Shown here: positions 11,648 to 28,079 of the stretch, one piece after another | How the letters are laid out: every line of letters starts with the position of its first letter | How positions within the stretch are numbered: position 1 is the first letter of the stretch | Notes under the pieces: generated by a model | What the model was told of the DNA's origin: nothing | Databases searched by the model: none | What the model saw: only the letters and a program-made list of their open reading frames with translations | Made by a program: the position numbers and the translations under genes | DNA from: Diogma glabrata | Lineage: Eukaryota > Arthropoda > Insecta > Diptera > Cylindrotomidae | Direction: 5' to 3' | DNA length: 64,000 nucleotides | Assembly: GCA_963693315.1 (NCBI GenBank) | Contig: OY856186.1 | Location: 386,058,865-386,122,864, forward strand

Positions 11648-14600
11648 TTGACAAGGGGAGGTGACAGCCTTACTGTTAGGGCTAATATTGATGGAAAAAG
11701 TTGTGTCATCACGTTAGATACGGGAGCAACAAATACAATTGTCCGCACTGAAATTGTGAGAGGGAAACTAAAACCAGCAGGAAGATGCCGAATGCAGACA
11801 GCTACTGTCGAAAGTGCAAGTATTAAAGGAAAGAAAGTGGTCAACTTTGAAATAGGGAATACTCACTTTCAACATGAAGTGGTTGTAGCTGACATTGTGG
11901 ATGAAATCATCCTAGGAATGGACTTCATGAGGCCAAACGGATTCGTTATTGATGCTGGCAAAGGAGTACTCACGTACGGAAATGTTGAGTTGCCACTCCA
12001 ATTTAATGGTGAAGATTCAAATTGTGTCCATCGAATAATATTGGATCACAGAGAAAAGCTGCCCTTCCAATCAGAAACAATCATTTGGGGAAAATTGGAA
12101 GGAGGTTCTGGGTCACCCAGGTTGTGGGTTGTGGAAGCCAATAAACAAGATCAAAATTATAAAGAAGTCGTAATAGGAAAAACCTTAGTTAGATCGGATG
12201 CTAATTACAAAATACCAGTAAGAATTTTAAATCTGTCAGATACGCAGAAAACAATGAAAAAAGGATCAATCATAGGACAATGTGAAGAGGTAGCTAAAAT
12301 AATAAAGTGCGAGCAGAAAAACATCAATTGCTCGGTCAACACAAAACAACAAAAGGCAGAAATGGAGCAACTTGTGCAGAAATGGACAGAAGGGCTTTCA
12401 GAAGAACAGAAGAAAGCAGCACGTCAATTGTTGGAGCGGCACAAGTCTGTATTCTGTAGTACACCTGAAGGGAATGGCAGAACCAATATGGTAAAACATC
12501 GTATTGACACCGGAGCAGAAAAGCCGATACGCCAGGCACCAAGGAGATTACCATTAGCTAAAAGAGAGGAAGCTGATAAAATGGTAAGAGATATGAAAGA
12601 AGCTGGTGTGATTGAGCCTTCAGACAGTCCCTGGAGCTCACCTGTGGTGTTAGTTGGCAAGAAAGATGGGAGCTTGAGATTTTGTGTTGACTACAGGAAA
12701 CTAAACATAGCTACGAAGAAGGATAGCTACCCATTGCCTAGGATTGATGATACACTGGATACATTATCGGGTTCAAAATTGTTTTCAACATTGAATCTGC
12801 AGAGTGGTTACTGGCAGGTTGAAGTTGCGGATGAAGATCGGGAGAAAACAGCGTTCAGTGTAGGGAATGGACTATGGCAATTTAATGTCATGCCATTCGG
12901 GTTATGCAACGCGCCCGCAACTTTCGAGAGATTAATGGAACGGGTACTAAAAGGCTTGCACTGGAAAACATGCCTTGTATATTTGGATGACATCATCGTC
13001 ATGGGAAAAGACTTTGATGACCACTTGAGGAACTTGGCGGAGGTACTGGAAAGGTTGCAAGCAGCTGGTTTAAAATTAAGTCCCAAAAAGTGTTCACTTT
13101 TCAAGGAAGAAGTAAAATATTTGGGACACAAGGTTACGGCAATGGGAATTCATACAGATTCTGACAAGATTGCAGCAGTTATGAACTGGCCAAGACCGAA
13201 AAACTTACAAGAACTACGGAGCTTCCTTGGATTGTGCACATATTACAGACGGTTTGTGCCAGGATTCGCCAACGTTGCGAGAAGTCTGCATGAGTTAACA
13301 AGAAAAGATAAGGCGTTTGAATGGAATGAACCTCAGGAACAAGCATTTGTGGAGCTCCGAAGGAGATTGTGTACGGCTCCAATTCTATTCTATCCTATAC
13401 CAAATGTTCAGTTTATTTTGGATACTGATGCCAGTAATGAAGGTATAGGAGGAGTATTGTCGCAGAAAATAGATGGTCAGGAAAAGGTGATAGCTTATTT
13501 CTCCAAAATGTTATCAAAGCCGGAGCGAAATTATTGTGTTACCCGGAAGGAGTTATTGGCCATTATGGAATGCGTCAAACAATTTCATAAATACTTGTAT
13601 GGTCAGAAATTTCATCTCAGAACTGACCATGGTGCGTTAAGATGGCTACTCCAGTTCAAAAATCCAGAGGGACAAGTAGCACGTTGGATCGAACGGTTGC
13701 AGGCGTACGATTTGGACATTGAACATCGAAAGGGTACTGCACATGGGAACGCTGATGCATTATCGAGACGACCCTGTCAAGTTGAATGCAAGCATTGCAG
13801 TCGTCAAGAAAATAAGGAGAACATCATCGATGTACGACTACTACAAGTGCTACCTGACGATGAATGGACTGTTGAAGCCATAAGAAAAGATCAATTAGAA
13901 GATCCGGATCTTGCACCCATCATCGAGTTCAAGGAAAAGGGTTGCAAACCAGTATGGGGAGAAATTTCTGATAAAACTCCAACTTTGAAGGCGTACTGGG
14001 CGCAATGGGACAGTCTCCAGTTAGAGAATGGATGCTTAAAGAGAATATGGGAAAGCTCAGATGGCAAGATAAAGCAATCCCTTACAGTGGTACCAAAAGG
14101 GAAAATAGAAGCAGTACTGAAGGAGTATCACGAAGGAACGAGTGGAGGTCACCTTGGGATCAATAAGACTCTTGCAAAAATACGACAACGGTTTTACTGG
14201 TCAGGGACTCGGCAATCAATCGTGGAGTGGTGTCAAAAATGCGATAAATGTGCGGTGGTGAAAGGACCCGTACGAAGAAGTCATGGAAAAATGAAGCAAT
14301 ACAATGTAGGTGCTCCATTTGAAAGGATCGCAATGGATGTAGCGGGACCATTTCCAACAACTGATAATCAGAATAAATATGTGCTTGTGATCATGGACTA
14401 CTTCAGTAAGTGGCCGGAAGTGTGTGCGATTCCCAACCAGGAAGCATCCACAATCGCTGAAGCTGTGATAAATAATTGGATTAGCCGCTATGGAGTTCCC
14501 ATGGAGATCCACACCGATCAGGGACGGAACTTCGAGTCAGCTGTATTCCAGGAAATTTGTCAAATGCTGGGGATTAACAAAACGAGGACGACAGCTTCAC

Positions 14601-15187
14601 ACCCACAGTCAGATGGGATGGTTGAGAGATTCAATGCTACTTTTGAGGAATTTCTAGCAAAAGTGGTTAGTAAGAATCAACGTAACTGGGATCAACACAT
14701 TCCTTTATTTTTGATGGCATACAGATCAGCAGTTCATGACACCACGACCATGACACCAGCTCAAACTATTTTTGGAAGTGATTTAAGACTTCCTGGTGAC
14801 CTCAAATTTGGAGCGGTACCATCAACATCATTGTCTGCGCAAGAATACGTCAACCGAATCAGGGAGAACCTTGAGGATATTCACAAGCTTGTTCGGCAGA
14901 AGATACAACTGACTAGTGATAGAATGAAAGCCCGATATGATATACGATCTAATAATAAAGGTTTTGAAGAAGGACAATTAGTATGGCTACACAACCCACA
15001 ACGAAAACGAGGGTTATCACCAAAACTGCAAGCTGCATGGGAAGGACCTTACAACATTATAACCAAGTTGAATGACGTGGTTTATAGAATTAGGAAAGGC
15101 CATCGAGGCAAAGCGAAAGTAGTACATTTGGAAAGATTGGCCTTATACAAAGGAGAGGTAGATCCTGTTCGGGACGAACAGGCTTAA
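11648..15187 (+). CDS. Gypsy Pol polyprotein (PR, RT, RNase H, IN)
   Basis: A long intact frame of about 1180 residues. Protease: VITLDTGATNT (about residues 21-31). Reverse transcriptase: FCVDYRKLN, LNLQSGYWQV and catalytic YLDD at about 445-448. RNase H: LDTDASNEGIGGVL and LRTDHGALRWL. Integrase: an HHCC finger (HEGTSGGHLGINK...CQKCDKC) near 830-875, and DDE with AMDVAGPF, IHTDQGRNF and a later Glu in SDGMVERFN. There is no chromodomain. The frame is -1 relative to Gag and is open upstream across the gag stop, so Pol is probably made by -1 frameshifting as a fusion; the coordinate given is only the first TTG-type codon. No stop or indel was seen, so the enzyme set looks functional. Confidence 0.95.
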   Translation: MTRGGDSLTVRANIDGKSCVITLDTGATNTIVRTEIVRGKLKPAGRCRMQTATVESASIKGKKVVNFEIGNTHFQHEVVVADIVDEIILGMDFMRPNGFVIDAGKGVLTYGNVELPLQFNGEDSNCVHRIILDHREKLPFQSETIIWGKLEGGSGSPRLWVVEANKQDQNYKEVVIGKTLVRSDANYKIPVRILNLSDTQKTMKKGSIIGQCEEVAKIIKCEQKNINCSVNTKQQKAEMEQLVQKWTEGLSEEQKKAARQLLERHKSVFCSTPEGNGRTNMVKHRIDTGAEKPIRQAPRRLPLAKREEADKMVRDMKEAGVIEPSDSPWSSPVVLVGKKDGSLRFCVDYRKLNIATKKDSYPLPRIDDTLDTLSGSKLFSTLNLQSGYWQVEVADEDREKTAFSVGNGLWQFNVMPFGLCNAPATFERLMERVLKGLHWKTCLVYLDDIIVMGKDFDDHLRNLAEVLERLQAAGLKLSPKKCSLFKEEVKYLGHKVTAMGIHTDSDKIAAVMNWPRPKNLQELRSFLGLCTYYRRFVPGFANVARSLHELTRKDKAFEWNEPQEQAFVELRRRLCTAPILFYPIPNVQFILDTDASNEGIGGVLSQKIDGQEKVIAYFSKMLSKPERNYCVTRKELLAIMECVKQFHKYLYGQKFHLRTDHGALRWLLQFKNPEGQVARWIERLQAYDLDIEHRKGTAHGNADALSRRPCQVECKHCSRQENKENIIDVRLLQVLPDDEWTVEAIRKDQLEDPDLAPIIEFKEKGCKPVWGEISDKTPTLKAYWAQWDSLQLENGCLKRIWESSDGKIKQSLTVVPKGKIEAVLKEYHEGTSGGHLGINKTLAKIRQRFYWSGTRQSIVEWCQKCDKCAVVKGPVRRSHGKMKQYNVGAPFERIAMDVAGPFPTTDNQNKYVLVIMDYFSKWPEVCAIPNQEASTIAEAVINNWISRYGVPMEIHTDQGRNFESAVFQEICQMLGINKTRTTASHPQSDGMVERFNATFEEFLAKVVSKNQRNWDQHIPLFLMAYRSAVHDTTTMTPAQTIFGSDLRLPGDLKFGAVPSTSLSAQEYVNRIRENLEDIHKLVRQKIQLTSDRMKARYDIRSNNKGFEEGQLVWLHNPQRKRGLSPKLQAAWEGPYNIITKLNDVVYRIRKGHRGKAKVVHLERLALYKGEVDPVRDEQA

Positions 15188-15198
15188 GTGGAGGGTAA
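15188..15198 (+). promoter_or_regulatory. Polypurine tract of Gypsy
   Basis: GTGGAGGGTAA lies immediately before the 3' LTR. It is the expected primer site for plus-strand synthesis. Confidence 0.6.
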
Positions 15199-15881
15199 TG
15201 TTACGAGTACAGAAAAATCTAGACGATTATAGAAAGATCTAAACGATTACGGTCACTTCCAGGAAAATAAAATCAACAAAACACAACAGAAAGTGAATGA
15301 AATGAATAGTGTTGTTGTTGTTGTACATATTCTTAGAATTATGGTCTATTTGTTTTATGATTTTATGAATCAAATCAACGTAACGTAAAATAATCGAATA
15401 TTCTAATATTTTCTCAAGGTTTCTAAAAAGTGACCTAGAAATTTCTAGAGATTAAGCAGAATGTATATAAGGAAATTGTTTATTGTAGTTTTGAATTAGT
15501 GTTATTTTAAACCTGCGATAGTGAAGTTAAAATTATAAAAGTGATTTTTAAATTAGTTTTTCTGTAAAGTTATATAAGTGTAATAAAGTTATAAGTGTTA
15601 TTAAGTAGAAATAGTTTGTGTATTATTTTAAACGTTGTATTACTGGAAATTTCTACAATCAACCGTTGGAGTTTCTGAAGCTGTTGAAAGAATATTCTAG
15701 ATAGGAATATTGTTTGCTGTATTGTTTTCCTGTTGTTGTGGAACAATTGAGGAGTTGAAGACTTAATAAAACCTGGTGTTTGTGCTTACTAATCAGTGAT
15801 CGAACTCAGGAAGAGATTGGGGATTGCGTTTATCGAATTGTGAGTTAGGCCAATTCGAAGGAAGGTTGGAAAAACGTAACA
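15199..15881 (+). repeat. 3' LTR of Gypsy element
   Basis: Same length and ends as the 5' LTR, with four substitutions seen by eye. It is followed by the target duplication ATAT and then the second half of the PLE tail. Confidence 0.95.
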
Positions 15882-15927
15882 ATATATTGTTTTATTTATT
15901 GGTTTTAACTAAAAAAATTTATTATTT

Positions 15928-16082
<155 letters not shown>

Positions 16083-16095
16083 TAGGGTGGCCCTT

Positions 16096-18139
16096 CTACA
16101 TAAGAACCAAAACCTTGGCGATATCACCTTTGCAAGATAGTCAACACGCATACAGAACGGGCAGATCAACAGAAACCGCGCTGTTCACGTTGACGAAAGA
16201 ATTAGGAGAGGCGGTGGACAACAAAGAAGTTGCTATCTGTGCCTTCCTGGACATTGAAGGAGCATTTGATAACACCTCACATGGAGCGGTCAGGAAGGCT
16301 CTAAGTGAGAAAAAGGTTGACAACACCACAACCGACTGGATGTGTGAGATGCTGAGAACTAGAGTAGCAGAAACCAAGGCTGGGGATTGCAAAATCAGCC
16401 TTGGAACCACTAGGGGCTGTCCGCAAGGGGGGGTCTTATCACCCCTCATGTGGAGTCTAGTGATGGACGAAATCCTAACTATATTAAGTAACCAGGGCAT
16501 TAAATGTCTTGGGTACGCGGATGACATAGTCATTATCGCCAGAGGTAAGTTCGAAGAAACACTTTGTGATATAGTACAGAGGGGACTGAATCTGGTAGAT
16601 ACTTGGTGCACATCTGTGGGACTAAAACTCAATCTGAGTAAAACCACGATGGTCCCGTTCACCAAGAAAAGAAAACTTAACATGAAACCCATCATGATGA
16701 GGGGCTCCATAATTGAATCTGCACAGGAGACTAAATATCTAGGAGTAATTCTTGATAGCAAACTCCTGTGGAGAAGCCACATGAAAGCAGTGGTAAACAA
16801 GGCCGAAAGAGCTCTAATGGTATGCAAAAACCTTGCGGGTAAAACTTGGGGGTGCAGCCCAGGAATCCTAAGGTGGATGTATACCATGATAGTTAGACCA
16901 GCCATCACTTACGGAGCGGTGGCATGGTGCAAAAGAGCCCAGTGTAATGCTGGGAAAACTGAATTGGAAAAGGTGCAGAGGCTGGCCTGTATCTGCATAA
17001 CGGGGGCAATGAGGACTTGTCCTACCGCGTCAATGGAGATGCTGTTAGGACTGGTTCCGCTCCACTTGCAGATTAAGAGCGTAGCTAGGGAAACCATACT
17101 GAGATTTAGCATGGAGGGTATGGGTAAGGAAAAGATCTTAAAGTCTAAATATCGGGATAGTCTCTCAAGGGATAATCCCTTGCTTGAGTTTCCTAAAGAT
17201 GGAATGATTAAGCAGTACAACTTCGATAAGAAATATACATCGCAGTTGTGCAAAAAGGCGGAGTGGAGCAGTGAATCCACTACATACCATCTGGGTAACG
17301 ATGTTATCAAATGGTACGCGGATGGGTCTAAAACCGGAGTAGGGGTGGGCGCCGGAGTATTTGGACCGAAAACCAAATACTTTGAGCCCATGGGCACCTA
17401 CCCCAGCGTCTTCCAGGCTGAGATATGTGCAATCGAAAGATGCGCAAACTTTTGCTTAAGAAGGAAATATAAGAATAAGAGAATTGCCATCTTATCAGAC
17501 AGCCAAGCAGCAATCAATGCGTTACGCTCATACACCATCACATCCAAAATTGTTGGAGACTGTGTGAGCAAGCTAAATAAGCTTGGGAATAGTAACAAAG
17601 TAACAGTTTACTGGATACCTGGTCATGCGGGTATCGCAGGTAATGAAGAAGCCGACAAATTAGCAAGACGAGGTGCTTTAACATCGTTTGTTGGCCCGGA
17701 GCCCTTTTGTGGACTGGGGACTAAAGCCATCCACGAAAGGATGAGGGAAGCAATTATGACGGATTGGTCCAAAACCTGGGATAACACCGAGGGTCTAAGG
17801 CAATCCAAGGAGTTGATTGGATCGTTCAATCAAAAGAGAGCAGTAATGTGCTGTAGGTTAAATAGGAATAACCTAAGAATACTGACAGGGGTTCTTACAG
17901 GACACTGTAAACTAAGAAAACACCTTAATAATATTGGGGTGGAGCAGGGTGACGAATGTAGATTTTGTCTTTTGGAAGAAGAGACCCCAGCCCATCTTCT
18001 CAAAGATTGTAGAGCCTTGATCTACATGAGAAGGTTTCATCTGGGGGAGTGTTACATTAACGGGCATGACCTGCATAAACTTAACCCTCTCCATATCCTG
18101 AGGTTCCTGAAGGAAGCTGGACTGGAGGAGGTGCTCTAA
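16096..18139 (+). CDS. LINE ORF2 fragment: reverse transcriptase and RNase H
   Basis: An open frame of about 680 residues with no stop; the apparent longer frame to the left is only (TA)n. The RT palm is present: FLDIEGAFDNTSH (motif A), RGCPQGGVLSPLMW (motif B), GYADDIVII (motif C, YADD at 16514-16525), and GLKLNLSKT. After about 390 residues comes RNase H with all acidic positions: YADGSKTGVGVGAG, FQAEICAIE, ILSDSQAAI and GNEEADKLARRG. A C-terminal finger-like CRFCLLEEETPAHLLKDC follows. RT plus RNase H without an LTR context points to the I/LOA (Lian-like) group. The endonuclease and the N-terminal RT part are absent, so this copy cannot mobilise itself. Confidence 0.9.
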
Positions 18140-18228
18140 CTGGGTAGTCACCAGGGAGTAGTAGGGTGGGGTACAATAGATCATTTTGGTCGCAGTACAA
18201 AATATAACCACCAAATTTTAATCTAATC
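16096..18228 (+). mobile_element. LINE (LOA/I-like), 5'-truncated, 13-bp target duplication
   Basis: Flanked by TAGGGTGGCCCTT at 16083-16095 and 18229-18241, a 13-bp duplication of the foldback terminus. The element starts inside RT (5' truncation) and ends after a 90-bp 3' UTR in AATCTAATC, a short tandem tail of the kind seen in I-group LINEs. Confidence 0.9.
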
Positions 18229-18241
18229 TAGGGTGGCCCTT

Positions 18242-20462
<2,221 letters not shown>

Positions 20463-22215
20463 TATATATATAAAAATCACGTGTCACGATGTTTGTCCGC
20501 GATGAACTCCGTAACAACGTAACCAATCTTAGTGAAATTTTGTACAATGTGTGTATGATGGTCCAGCTTGAGAGATAGGATAGTTATTATCTTGATTAAA
20601 TGCCTAAATATTTTTTAATTGTATATTAAATGTTAAATATGGATTGTTCATATGCCAACTTTCAGATGGCAGCGTAAATCAATTTATTCAATTGATAGTA
20701 AACTTCAGGCGTGCTATACACCTGAGCTAAACTATGCGAAATATGCGAACTATGTTTTTAAAAAAGTAATGTTTTAATGCGAATAAAGCTTTTTCAAAAA
20801 AATGTAATGTTTCCGTTTTTCTTTTCTTTTAATTACGTTATATACATTATTTTTTAAAAACATAGTTCGCTTTTTTTTATAGTTTAGCTCAGGTGTATAG
20901 CGCTTAACTTCGTATAAGGCCATTATTAGACTATCAAATTTGTTTTAGTAAAAAAGTTTTGTTTTATATTTGATAATAAACGAAAAGCATATTATGCTAT
21001 GTCAAATACGTTACCAAAGATTATTAACAATTTTGTGGAGGTTATATATTAATTATAGTAGTGCTATAAAGTATCGAAATCTGTAAAAAATTAGGGTATT
21101 GGTTTTTATAAAGTTTGAATAAAAATAAGAGTAAAAATAAAGAAAACAATAATTTAAATTTATTTTTTTATTTTTTTAAATTTTTCATTGGTCTTCAATG
21201 TTAATTTACAAAAATCATTATCAAATTGAAAAATACTCTTATACGTATTGCTAATTAAAATAGAACGATTAGAGGTAAAAAAATTGTCATCAAAACTGGA
21301 TGAAAAACTAGCAAAGTTTATTTTACCTTTATGCTTGATTTATAGTCGGTAACTTTAACTTAACGTCAAGTACAAATGTATGAAAATGCACTAGAACATT
21401 TATAGTCGGTACGTAAACTTAACGTTAACTTAACGTAAAGTTCATTTCATTCTATCTTAAGGATTTTTTGACGTTTAGTATAAAAACTGAAGAAAACTAA
21501 TATTTAATTGCAAGTGTCCATAAAAATAAAATTTTATTTATTAAAAAATGCAAAAGATATAAAAAGAGCGACTTTAATTAAAGCCAAATATTAGCATGAA
21601 ATTAATATGAAAATAAATTTTTTTATTTTTAAATTTTGTATCAAATGTTTATTTCGAAATTTATTATTTTAAATTTTGATTGTGAAATCAGTTTGTTACT
21701 TTTAAAGCATTGATTGATTTATAAAATTGATTACAAAACCAAAATTAATATCAAATCAAACGTCAAAGAATACCTAATTTCTTACCAACCTTAAATCAAA
21801 ATTTTGTATAGAGTCTTAAGTTACGGTTAAGTTAAAGTTAACGTCAACTCTCCAATTTCATGTCAAATTTTTTTTATTGACCAATATATAGATAGTGTGA
21901 TATACGCCTCATAAATTTGGGTTAGCCAATAGATGGTGCCATATTTGTATTTAAAAAATTGGTTTTAATGTTAAAGTTTTCCAAGTACACAACGCTTGCT
22001 TTTTCCAATTGTCGTGTATTATTTTTTCATTGGTGATTGGTGATAATTATTTTAATTGGTTTTTTTTTAAATATCGGTTTATGCGCGTAGCTTGCTTTGA
22101 TCAATGTTTTTTTTCGTTGAATATAATTTTATGAAATAGAAAAATGAATGTATAATATTTTATTAAAATAATATGTCAAATATTTTGAAATAGCACATTT
22201 TTTTGGAAATTTTAG

Positions 22216-22433
22216 GTGAAAAAGATGATGAACAATGTCGTTGAAGCTACAATTTTGAATGGAAAATTCAAAGTGGAAGATGTACTGTTGCTACGTATTT
22301 CAATGATCGCAACAGATATGGCATTTGAATTCAAACGTTTAGTTTCCAATGCGACTCGCTTTTGCAATGACCATCAACAACTCAAGACGAGTTTTCTTGA
22401 ATTTTCTTTCTTATGAGATACCGACAATATGCG
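22216..22433 (+). pseudogene. Helitron RepHel C-terminal (Pif1-like helicase) relic
   Basis: The first frame gives NNVVEATILNGKFKVEDVLL and MIATDMAFEFKRL. After a one-base shift the next frame gives FPMRLAFAMTIN. Together these match the end of the Pif1-type helicase of Helitrons, whose consensus runs GEDVL.PRI.MIPTD.PFEFKR then FP.R.AFAMTINK.QGQ. Only this end survives. It confirms that the surrounding element derives from an autonomous Helitron. Confidence 0.7.
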
Positions 22434-22747
22434 ACGGGTTATAATGTTAAATAAACAAAAGGTTTACACTATTTGGTGTAAAATAAATAGTTTTTAGAGA
22501 TTTTTAGAGTGATTAAGCTAAAGTAATTATTTTAATTCACATGAGTTTTGCAATTTTAAAGCATTTTTTATTTTCTCTCAGAAAAACTTCTTTAAAACAG
22601 TTTTTGTGTGTTTCGTGTCGGGAACAAATACAATTTACAATTGTATAATCACAGATGAAGAATTCAATTTAAATAAATATGCGATAATGAAGTTTCAATT
22701 TAGAAATTATCTGAACATGAAAATTGAAATATGTTTCGTTGTTGTTT

Positions 22748-22823
22748 CATCCACTGTGGCTGAGTCTGTAAGATGGCTTTGAACTATGATGTCTCTGATG
22801 AGCGTGAGTTCAATCCCGACAAT
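22748..22823 (+). other. tRNA-like (possible SINE head) segment
   Basis: TGGCTGAGTCTGTAAGATGG resembles a polymerase III A box and GAGTTCAATCC a B box, at the spacing of a long-variable-arm (Leu/Ser) tRNA. The acceptor and T stems do not pair well, so it is not a working tRNA. It could be a SINE head or a pseudo-tRNA. Confidence 0.3.
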
Positions 22824-23569
22824 AATTACTTATTATCGGGAATAATAATTTTAATAATTACTTTGAGCAATAATTACTCACAAATTCGCTTAAAAATTAA
22901 TATTCCATTAATGTTGTCCATATATGGAACACATATGCCAATATATTGACCGTGTGTAAGATATTAGTTTCGCATTGATTTGCAACATTCAATAATAATG
23001 ACTTTAAAATGACTTAAAATGTTGACTAAATAGAAATATTTCTCATCCTATGAATTCAAATCCTATGAATTCATATACAAAAACTTCCAAATAATTTTGA
23101 TTTTTTTTGCATCACTTCTTTTATTCCTTTTTTGCATCACTTCTTCTATACCTTCATCGAATGTATTGTCGCTATTCTTACTGCACTTGCTGACCATAAA
23201 ATCATATACCGATCAAAATTTTTTGCAACGTTTAACGGTAACCTACCGGTAAAGAAAGCGTATATTAAACCGCATGAGCACTGTGAAAGTTTGTGAATCG
23301 ATTTTTGTTCCGTATAATGTTCTAAAAAGATTACACACCTGAAAACATATATAATCGCGTATTTTTTATATATTCTTTGTTTTATATATAATACTATTTT
23401 TTTATATTTTACTGATCAACTAGAGTGCTGATCCTTTTACATTCATATTAAAAAAAAAAAATAGAAAACCATTTCTCATTACTACTCTTTGAAATTATTG
23501 CTACGTCAACAAAATGTATACACACAAACTTTATTTATAGGCGTAGCAAAGCACGCCGGGTCCCGCTAG

Positions 23570-23622
23570 TATATATATATATATATATATATATAATTTG
23601 TATATATATATAATATATATAT
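23570..23622. repeat. (TA)n array 5, imperfect
   Basis: TA repeats broken by AATTTG, between the Helitron 3' end and an inverted Helitron 5' fragment. Confidence 0.9.
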
Positions 23623-24424
23623 AATTTGATAATGATTTTTGTAAATTAACATTGAAGACCAATGAAAAATTTAAAAAAATAAAAAAATAAATTTAAATTA
23701 TTGTTTTCTTTATTTTTACTCTTATTTTTATTCAAACTTTATAAAAACCAATACCCTAATTTTTTACAGATTTCGATACTTTATAGCACTACTATAATTA
23801 ATATATAACCTCCACAAAATTGTTAATAATCTTTGGTAACGTATTTGACATAGCATAATATGCTTTTCGTTTATTATCAAATATAAAACAAAACTTTTTT
23901 ACTAAAACAAATTTGATAGTCTAATAATGGCCTTATACGAAGTTAAGCGCTATACACCTGAGCTAAACTATAAAAAAAAGCGAACTATGTTTTTAAAAAA
24001 TAATGTATATAACGTAATTATAGAAAAAAACATTACCGAAACAAAATATTTAAAAAAGAAAAGAAAAACGGAAACATTACATTTTTTTGAAAAAGCTTTA
24101 TTCGCATTAAAACATTACTTTTTTAAAAACATAGTTCGCATATTTCGCATAGTTTAGCTCAGGTGTATAGCACGCCTGAAGTTTACTATCAATTGAATAA
24201 ATTGATTTACGCTGCCATCTGAAAGTTGGCATATGAACAATCCATATTTAACATTTAATATACAATTAAAAAATATTTAGGCATTTAATCAAGATAATAA
24301 CTATCCTATCTCTCAAGCTGGACCATCATACACACATTGTATAAAATTTCACTAAGATTGGTTACGTTGTTACGGAGTTCATCGCGGACAAACATCGTGA
24401 CACGTGATTTTTATATATATAAGA
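23623..24424 (-). mobile_element. Helitron 5' fragment, inverted relative to 20460
   Basis: Read on the minus strand from 24424 it begins with the same TC end and matches 20460-21227 over its whole length, apart from small indels. It stops abruptly at the TA array. Each arm contains its own small inverted repeat (CACCTGAGCTAAACTAT). The 76-residue ORF here is not conserved coding. Confidence 0.85.
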
Positions 24425-24998
24425 TTATTCTTAAGTCGATCAAACATGAAAATTGTCAAAATTTCCCATACAAACTTGTATGAAAAATTTAACCTATTTT
24501 CGTATTTCTTTTACGGACAGAAGATAATAAAGTATTTTATATATTATGCTCAATATTGTCAGTAATTGTCAATAATAGATCATAAAGAAACTTAAATTAT
24601 TTAATTGTAGTATAATGAGAAATTTCATAGATAATTTTTTTTTGATGTCAGAAATTTTATTTTTCATTCATACAAACTATGATATTTAAACAGTAGGCTT
24701 TGTTTTAACTGTCGGCAATTCTTCTTGTCGTCGATAATTTTGCTTTGTCGTTATGAGAATTCTTTGTTGTCATTTTTTGTTCTAACAAAATGAAATATAA
24801 TTTCATCTTAGTAGTATAAATTTGTAATTTATTTTTGACAAATAAACAAACATGCAAATATTTATGAATGAAAACGGACATTTTTATTATTTGCATTTTT
24901 ACATAATTTTGTATTATTAAATAATTTGTAGAAAAATTTTATTTAGAAACTAATAATTATCTTTTAAACAAAATTATAATTAAAAAAAATTATCTCAT
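24425..24998. other. AT-rich DNA, no gene seen
   Basis: No recognised coding sequence. A phrase at 24589-24640 (TTTAATTGTAG...GAGAAATTTCATAG) recurs at 25321-25360, so part of it is repeated DNA. Confidence 0.5.
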
Positions 24999-25211
24999 TA
25001 AATACCACTCTTCATTGAAATTTTTGTCTAAAATTTTTCAATTTTACTCATTAAATTATTTTTAAGCAACACTGCTCAATCAAACCACTACTTAAACCAC
25101 TCGTCCTTCGGACTCGTGGTTTATTGTGCGCTTTGATTTGCAGTGTTGCTAAATAATTTAATTCGTAAAATCAAAAAATTTTCGAAAAAATTTCAATGAC
25201 TCGTGGTATTA
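24999..25211. mobile_element. Foldback MITE, 213 bp
   Basis: A near-continuous palindrome. The left end AATACCACTCTTCATTGAAA and the right end (reverse strand) AATACCACGAGTCATTGAAA match, and the arms run through CAACACTGC to a centre near 25105. Non-coding. Confidence 0.7.
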
Positions 25212-25218
25212 CAACCGA

Positions 25219-25450
25219 TAATTTTTAAAATTATTCAAGTTGTGTTTTGAAATGAAATCCCACATAAATTTTATTGAATTTATTCTCTTTTCCCCCTTTT
25301 GCAGCGCCAAAAGAAATTTAAATTATTTAATTGTAGCAAAATGAGAAATTTCATAGATAATTTTTAAAATTATTCAAGTTGTGTTTTGTATGAAATCCCA
25401 TATAAATTTTATTGAATTTCGTTTCTTTTCCCCCTTTTGCAGTGCCATTG
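25219..25450. repeat. Imperfect tandem duplication of about 140 bp
   Basis: Both copies (25219-25304 and 25357-25445) share TTTTTAAAATTATTCAAGTT and end in CCCCCTTTTGCAG. The latter looks like a polypyrimidine tract plus AG but is not followed by a recognised exon. Confidence 0.65.
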
Positions 25451-25544
25451 CAGCAAATACCGGAACAAAATAATCGCTCAATAGCATATGATAGTCTATA
25501 TGGGCCCTACATGGATGATTAAAAAGTCGATAAAGCAGGTTTGA

Positions 25545-25780
25545 CAGTAAATTAATTAATTTACGCCGCCATCTGAAAGTTTGCTTATGAACTATCCATA
25601 TTTAACATTTAATTCGTAATTAAAAAATATTTAGGCGTTCAATCAAAATAAAAACTATCCTATCTCTCAAGTTGGACCATTATACACACACTGAACACAA
25701 TTTTATTAAGATTGTTTACGTTGTTGCGGAGTTTATCGCGGACAAACATCGTGACATGTGATTTTTATATATATAAGAAA
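25545..25780 (-). mobile_element. Second truncated Helitron 5' fragment
   Basis: On the minus strand, CACGATGTTTGTCCGCGATA and later landmarks (CGCCATCTGAAAG in reverse) match the 5' part of the Helitron at 20460, with more divergence. It ends at a TA array on its outer side. Confidence 0.75.
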
Positions 25781-25785
25781 GAAGA

Positions 25786-28061
<2,276 letters not shown>

Positions 28062-28079
28062 CTAGCGCCGAACAAAAAG

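Larger units (their letters stand above)
9394..15881 (+). mobile_element. Gypsy LTR retrotransposon, near intact
   Basis: Two 683-bp LTRs begin TGTTACG and end CGTAACA. They flank gag and pol and are in turn flanked by a 4-bp duplication, ATAT. By eye the LTRs differ at four positions (about 99.4% identity), so the insertion is recent. The domain order PR-RT-RNaseH-IN places it in Ty3/Gypsy. There is no env. It sits inside the PLE, in its inverted tail copy. Confidence 0.95.

Noticed and set aside
22748..22823. A functional tRNA gene
   Set aside because: A and B box-like phrases are present, but the acceptor stem has no matching strand and the T stem pairs poorly.
25290..25320. A host exon after CCCCCTTTTGCAG
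   Set aside because: The acceptor-like phrase occurs twice through a local duplication, and no open conserved coding sequence follows either copy.
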